This document shows positions 13,040 to 64,000 of a stretch of 64,000 nucleotides of DNA, piece after piece (within the stretch, counting starts at the first letter, position 1; each line of letters starts with the position of its first letter). The position numbers were made by a program, and so were the translations under genes. The notes beneath the pieces were generated by a model that saw only the letters and a program-made list of their open reading frames with translations, did not search any database and was not told where the DNA came from. Source of the stretch: Chaetoderma sp. LZ-2023a (taxonomy: Eukaryota > Mollusca > Caudofoveata > Chaetodermatida > Chaetodermatidae); NCBI GenBank assembly GCA_034401795.1, contig CM067373.1:89858996-89922995 (forward strand), in the 5' to 3' direction.

Positions 13040-13321
13040 AGAGCTTCCCAGTCCAATGCTCCCATCATGGTTGTTACACTGGATTGAGAAAATCTGGCCA
13101 GTTACTTAGGACTTCATGGTAGACCATACATAAAACTACTAGCCTCGGGCTATCGGGGGAGTGTCAATTTCTATCTCTGGGAATATAACTCAGTAATATG
13201 GGACCCGCACCTGGCCTGGGAGCAACACCAAATAGAGCGCATTCAATGTAAGGCAGGACAATTTTTGCTGAATGTCTATAGATCTCAATCCAGTGTAACA
13301 ACCATGGGAGCATTGGACTGG
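13040..13321. repeat. Inverted repeat arms of about 40 bases
   Basis: The arm at about 13044-13085 (CCCAGTCCAATGCTCCCAT...) is the reverse complement of the arm at about 13280-13321, which lies at the 3' end of LINE coding sequence. The arms flank about 200 bases and could form a hairpin. Confidence 0.75.
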
Positions 13322-13368
13322 GACAAGACACAGTGGGCAAAGATGAAGAAGGACAGATTGCAGCTGTA
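13150..13368 (+). pseudogene. LINE ORF2 C-terminal fragment
   Basis: The + strand encodes YNSVIWDPHLAWEQHQIERI...AGQFLLNVY, the thumb/C-terminal block of CR1/Jockey-type ORF2 proteins (Y..VWDPH.......E..Q..AARF). It ends at a TAG near 13366-13368. It runs directly into the second copy of the direct repeat, so repeat and fragment belong to one LINE 3' end. Confidence 0.7.
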
Positions 13369-13535
13369 GGATGTTTCTACTACTACAGCCGCAGAATCAT
13401 ACAGTAATCATACATATGCTAATATACACTGTATATTACACTAAATATGATTAATTTCTATATATGGGCACTTTGGGTGCTCTAAATACAAAGTTTAGAC
13501 AACTTGTAAGCATTTGAAGAAAGAAGAAACCTTGG
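13322..13535 (+). repeat. Direct repeat, copy 2 (LINE 3' end plus tail)
   Basis: Near-identical to 12385-12591. The main difference is a small CAT insertion after GCCGCAGAAT. Confidence 0.85.
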
Positions 13536-13536
13536 C

Positions 13537-13640
13537 CAGATTAATAATCGATTATTTGGTTTTGTGATTGTCCACGATCATATTTAAAAAAAATAATCGT
13601 GATTAATCAAATAATCGAATAATTGTGCAAGCCTACATGC
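13537..13640 (-). repeat. hAT-like terminal fragment (TAGGCTTGCAC family)
   Basis: An AT-rich stretch of repeated AATAATCG/CGATTATT motifs ends at the right in TTGTGCAAGCCTA. Its reverse complement starts TAGGCTTGCAC, as does the repeat at 33142-33230. It appears truncated at its left side. Confidence 0.55.
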
Positions 13641-13659
13641 GTGCATGCATGTATGCGTG

Positions 13660-13760
13660 AGTGATGAGAAGAGTATTTCAAAATTTACCACTTGAATGAC
13701 TGGCTCATTAACCGAGTGTCATTCCCATGGTAAATTTTCAGAAATAGTTTCCTCTGAGGA
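13660..13760. repeat. Palindromic MITE family F1, copy
   Basis: Arms TTTACCACTTGAATGACTGG and CATTCCCATGGTAAATTTTC form a hairpin around GCTCATTAACCGAGT. The same palindrome recurs at 13900-13990 (half), 30890-31075, 44440-44645, 52080-52215, 60110-60330 and 63745-63960, and as right halves at 10290-10400, 17690-17800 and 61500-61560. Confidence 0.7.
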
Positions 13761-13977
13761 ACTACAATTTTCTTGAATTAATTTGAGTGTTAAAGGGTGG
13801 TATGCTCAATCATGTAAGATATTCAAGTTTTCATTATTTTATTTGGTTTGGGAAGGAATGGGGCGGGACCAGGTGGGTACTGAACAATGTAAGATGCTCA
13901 CTGTTAACTGAGCCAGTCATTACAGTGGTAAATTTCCAAAAATAGTTTCGTAGAATCTCATGCATATGAAGAGGGAT

Positions 13978-16085
13978 TCTGGAAACTGATTGTGAAATAA
14001 TCTGGATGGAGGTTGAAGTAGCGGGAGTCAAAACAGCGCTTATAGGCAGCTCTTATAGGCCACCAGATGCAAACATCAACATGCTGCACCACCTATGTGC
14101 AACGCTTGACAAGGTGAAACAAGCACACCCATGCTCAATAATATATCTTGGAAGCGACTTTAACCTGAGACATATTGACTGGAATTCTCATGTGTCAGTT
14201 CCAGGAGATAAACAACGCGCCCAGTCACAACTACTGCTTGACTCACTAAACAGTTCATCGCTTGAGCAAATCAACAAATTCAACAAAAGGCCCTAATATC
14301 CTAGACCTCTTTATCACAGCGCATCTTAGCCTAAGACATTCACCATGCCACAATGGCAGATCATGACATCTGAGTAGTTGACACATTAGCGAGGCCAAGG
14401 ATTTTAAATCCACCACCCAGGTAGATCTTTCAGTATCGTAAAGCAAACTGGCAAGCAATCAATGCAGACATTGAACAACTGTAGGTAGATTATTTCAACC
14501 CGATCCCTGCAAACCACACTGTTGAAGAAAACTGGCTCCTCTTTAAAGGCACTCTCACCAAAACAATGGCAATAACATACCACAGAAAGACCTGGGAGAA
14601 CATCACAATGTTCCATGGATCACTCAAAAATAAAAATAAAAAATTTAGCAGAAACAAAGCTTACAACACATTGCGGTGAACAGGTGATATCTGTGACGCA
14701 AACAAATTTCAGCAACTGCACAGAAAAGTACATGAGATGCTGCGAGAACCGTCTCAAAAATACATATACAAAATGCTCGACCCAGGCAGCGACCAAAGTG
14801 GCAAAATATTCTGGCTGTATATCAAAAGTAGACGACAAGCCAACATAGGAATCAGTGCCATCAGACAACATGGTCAGCTCATCACTGATCCAGAGGGTAA
14901 AGCAGCAGCTCCGAATGAATAGTTCACATCTGTGTTCACAGAGGAAAACACCAACACAATGCCTACCTTACCATCATCACCACATGAGGTCATCCACAAC
15001 ATCGATATTACTGTATTTGGTGTAGAAAATGCCCTACAACTGTATCCATCCAAAGCATCAGGGCCAAGCAATCTCCCAACAAGCAACTTGAAGGAAACAG
15101 CAACCAAAATTGCTCCAATTCTCGCTTCTCTCTTGCAGCAATCTTTAACGGACACAAACATACCATCAGATTGGAGAAAAGCAAATGTATATTTGTAACA
15201 CCTATGTTCAAAAAAGGAGATCGAACAACAGCTTCAAACTACACATGGAAAACGATGGAGCATATTTAGCCAGTCAAATAATGAAGAACATGAATGAGAA
15301 CAACATCACCCATCCAAACGAACATGACTTTCAAAGAAATAGATCCTGTGAAACTCAACTCATTCTAGTGACTCATGACCTTGCAAAAGCCCTGAACCAA
15401 TGCCCATATGTAGACATGGCAGTACTTGACTTTGTGAAGGCATTCAATAAGGTTCCACACCACCGACTGCTGCTTAAATTACATCATGATGGAGTGCAAG
15501 GTAACATTCTGGGCAGGATACGATCATCCCTAGAAGACAGCGAACAATAGGTCATCATAGACGGTGCTTGCTCAGATACAAGTAAAGTATTACCTGGAGT
15601 GCCACAAGGATCAGTTCTGGTCCCAATCTTATTCCTGGTCTACATCAATGCCATCGCTGATAACCTGAAGTCCATGATCCAACTGTTTGCCGACGACTGC
15701 CTCTTATACTGAACGAAAGACTCACAAGAAGATCAACACATAGTATAAGCGGAGCTAGACACCCTTATGGAATGAACAGAAAGATGGCAGATGAAGTTCA
15801 ATGTGTCAAAATGCAACATTGTGAAGATTACCCAGCGAAGATCGAGCTTCCCTACACAATGGAAAGCAAACAACTAGAAACCAAAATTTCAACACCATGC
15901 CCTGGTGTAGAGCTTAACAAACAACCTGAAATGGAATAAGCACATATCAAAATCAACATCAGCAGCCCATAGAGTACTTGGCTTCCTATGCAGAAACCGA
16001 AAGATGTGCCAAACATCTGTCAAAGGGCGAGCCCACAAATCACTGATCAAACTCAAGCTGGAATACACATCGATCGGGCATTTCT
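13978..16085 (+). pseudogene. LINE ORF2 remnant: endonuclease, RT and thumb
   Basis: The + strand carries, in order, the endonuclease C-terminal half (LGSDFNLRHIDW; the usual second Gly is Ser), a linker resembling the copy at 5420-6760, and RT fingers (SKASGPSNLPTSNLKE, 15050-15090). The RT palm follows with DFVKAFNKVPHHRLLLKL near 15430, GVPQGSVLVPILFLVYINA near 15600 and LFADDCLLY near 15685, and then a thumb region to about 16085. Stops such as the TAG near 14921 and several frameshifts break it. It is truncated at the 5' side within the endonuclease and at the 3' side by half of a palindromic repeat. It is the more complete member of the same family as 5420-6760. Confidence 0.85.
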
Positions 16086-16247
16086 GCCTCAGGCGGCAAT
16101 GGCTTCCAGTCATATTAATTTCAAAATAATCAACATCTTTCCTGTTTTGTTTGCCGTGAGATTGAGATACAGAGAATTTTTTGCTGAAAGCGTTAATATA
16201 AGTGATAATATCGCGATCCAAAAAATGGGAAATTTATCCTTATGAGA

Positions 16248-16725
16248 CAGGGTTCATACGCAGGTATGGAAGTCTGGAAAAAGTATGGAAAGTTAAGAAA
16301 CCCTTTTCCAGGGACCAGGGCGTGAGAAGCATGGAAAATTTTGAATTTTGTGTTACCAATATGGAAAAGATATAGAAAATGAAAGGATCACCAATTATAT
16401 GTCTCGATGTCCATTTTTTGTCAACAAATGACATCATACCAGTGAGAATTTCATCGCATGTTTCCAATCAGCAAGATTTGATTTTGGTCCCAGTCCTATC
16501 TACAGCTATACTGCGTAGGGAAGGCATATGACTGGGAACGTATCACGGCTGAGCAATTCATAACATGCTTGACAAAATCCATTGTTTTCAAGAGTTTTAA
16601 ATTATTGATTACTTGAATTTCGATATAATCACTACGGGAAGTGGACACAAACTGGGTATGGAAATTGTGAAATTTGGTATGGCAAATGTCTGGAAATTTA
16701 TTCTGCTCAAGTTGTATGAACCCTG
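16248..16725. mobile_element. Short non-autonomous TIR element (CAGGGTTCATAC)
   Basis: The left end reads CAGGGTTCATAC and the right end GTATGAACCCTG, exact inverted repeats of 12 bases 478 bases apart. The interior is rich in TATGGAAA/TCTGGAAA motifs and has no ORF of note. Flanks (TTATGAGA and ATGAAAGA) are not a clean target duplication. A related end (CAGGGTTCGTAC...TCATGGAAATCC) lies at about 61769. It is probably a hAT-type MITE. Confidence 0.65.
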
Positions 16726-16963
16726 ATGAAAGATCATCTTAGTTATGAGTTCTAGCCATCTGTCATATAAACATTGCCACCTTTAGGCTTCTATATACAG
16801 ATGGTGTTATGAGGAGGCTTTATTGTATTTATGCAATTCAACTGGTCTGGTCAACTTGCAAAGTTTGTTCAGATTTGTTCTGTGTGTATTTATTGATGTG
16901 TTTATTGTATTTATGACTTATTTTTAATTTTAGAGATCGGTACGAATCAGATAGTGGTGCATC

Positions 16964-62596
<45,633 letters not shown>

Positions 62597-64000
62597 GTAT
62601 GATTGTAGCTTATTGAACACATATATTAAATTATATTGATCCCAATAAATAGTTGTATTGTCTTTCTCTCTCAAGACCGCCTCATTTTCTAATCTTTCTT
62701 TCTCTGCTAATGTCAGTTGAATAAATATTTCTTATAAACATGTATCTTTATTTTATTATTTTGCTGCTTTTGCATGAATGAGTTGGCTATTACGCACAGC
62801 GCCAAGGGAGCTAACTCTGTGACTGTTCCAATTCCCGTGGAACAAGTTTTCGAAGACCTTTAGATTACTTGGTCTTATACTCCTGTCAAAGTATGCCGAG
62901 GAGTATGTCATCTGTGCATCTTCTAAGTTTAATAGTAAAAAAACATTAAATAACAATTAACATCCGCACAGATAATACGAACGCATGCAAACATTTTCAA
63001 ATATTATTTGGCAAAAGACATATAAGAAGCTGTAGCTGCTCTTATGTCTGGTTACCTTAGCAACCCAGACTCACACACACTCATGATGCTGGCTGTCAAG
63101 GGAATATTCTTAAATCCTGTTGCCTTGATTGTTCAATGTTGAGGATTTATGGTATTGCAGCAGTTCACCATAGTCGTGACAGTGAATGAGTCTGACATGT
63201 CAGAGCATAAGATTTGCTACCAGCAGTTGCAACCATACGATATAATACTGATATTAATAATAATATTTAGTGAGTGACACATTTTGGAGGACAAAACCTA
63301 AAGCTAGTGGCTTTAATAACTTGTAATTAAGCCACATATACCATCACCAATGTCCTGGCCGGCATGTGCCTATGCATTGAGCTAGTACCATTACTGGTTT
63401 TCGTTACAAATTATTAAGACATGAGAGTCCCCACTCTGTATAGCACGAAATCTAGCCATGTACCCATTTGGTATTAACCATTTCAATCCTGAATACCAAT
63501 TTCATGTAAAGCAAACTAGAAAGCAGTTAAATAAATAAATTTATATTTTGAAAAGTGGAAGTTGATGCGGTAATCGTCTTTCAGTCAAATTATTTGCAAA
63601 ATATTCAATACATTTTTTTTATTAAGAATGTCAAATTTCAGGCAACCATGAAAGAAAGCTGTTAATATTTTGGAGATATCTGTGGATTTCCAAAAGTCCA
63701 GTTAGTGGGTTATTAACACTTTGTTTAACGCTTTAATTGCTCAATTTGGTCAAGAATATTAAAATATTTGCTTATTGAATGTCCATTTGCAGGCCAAAAG
63801 AAGTCTATTTTTACAAATTTGCCACTAGAATGACTGGCTCAGTTACCGGGCCAGTCATTCCAGTGGTTAATCTTAAAGAATTGTCTTCTTGGCTTGCAAA
63901 TGGACATTCCTTAAGAGCAAAACAGAGGTTGGTTTTGGCCGGCTACGACATGAAAGGGTTAAAGGGAAATAACTTTTATATATGTACTTTTTTTCCTGCA
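62597..64000. other. OSCP1 intron 9, no further exon found
   Basis: No frame resembling the OSCP1 C-terminus was found. One F1 palindrome occupies 63745-63960. An F2-like half (TTTGCAAAATATTCAATACA) is near 63592-63612. Confidence 0.6.
63745..63960. repeat. Palindromic MITE family F1, most complete copy
   Basis: Arms GAATGTCCATTTGCAGGCCA and TTGGCTTGCAAATGGACATT, inner arms CCACTAGAATGACTGGCTCA and GCCAGTCATTCCAGTGG around GTTACCG. The palindrome is about 140 bases within a longer repeat that begins near 63725 (GTTTAACGCTTTAATTG). Confidence 0.8.

Overview
The window is animal nuclear DNA, most likely from a marine invertebrate. It holds one host gene with phased GT-AG introns, tens of kilobases of nested transposable elements, abundant microsatellites and several short palindromic repeat families. 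The species cannot be fixed from sequence alone.

The host gene is OSCP1 (organic solute carrier partner 1, NOR1 family) on the + strand. Nine coding exons can be placed between 16964 and 62596. All phases agree and they give about 338 codons. The last coding exon lies beyond the window.

Bases 1-16960 are upstream intergenic DNA filled with dead elements. They include a LINE-type ORF1 remnant (3927-4690, -), three larger LINE carcasses (5420-6760 +, 7391-9495 -, 13978-16085 +), a broken gene of unknown family (11353-12284, -), a fold-back cluster (10551-10943) and a 0.2 kb direct repeat.

The introns of OSCP1 contain four DIRS1-type tyrosine-recombinase retrotransposons, all in the sense orientation of the host gene. 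Copy A (18993-26030, intron 2) looks intact: inverted terminal repeats, an internal complementary region, a gag-like ORF, an RT/RNase H/methyltransferase-like ORF and a YR ORF that overlaps the RT ORF for 2 kb in another frame. Copy B (33321-43341, intron 4) is broken by a 3.1 kb TIR element with an XPG-like nuclease and a CXC-like domain (Academ-like) and by a satellite array. Copy C (44979-48535, intron 6) is an internally deleted derivative. Copy D (48853-59344, intron 6) carries two hAT-type insertions, each with an 8-bp target duplication. A/C and B/D look like two subfamilies.

All four DIRS copies share a 51-nt ATG-bearing leader exon ending in the same ATCAG|GTGA donor, plus a TTTCAG acceptor before a cysteine-rich gag start. 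This suggests a spliced gag mRNA. That leader, the 2 kb dual-frame region and the Academ-like element are the most interesting items. No CRISPR, rRNA or tRNA gene was recognised.
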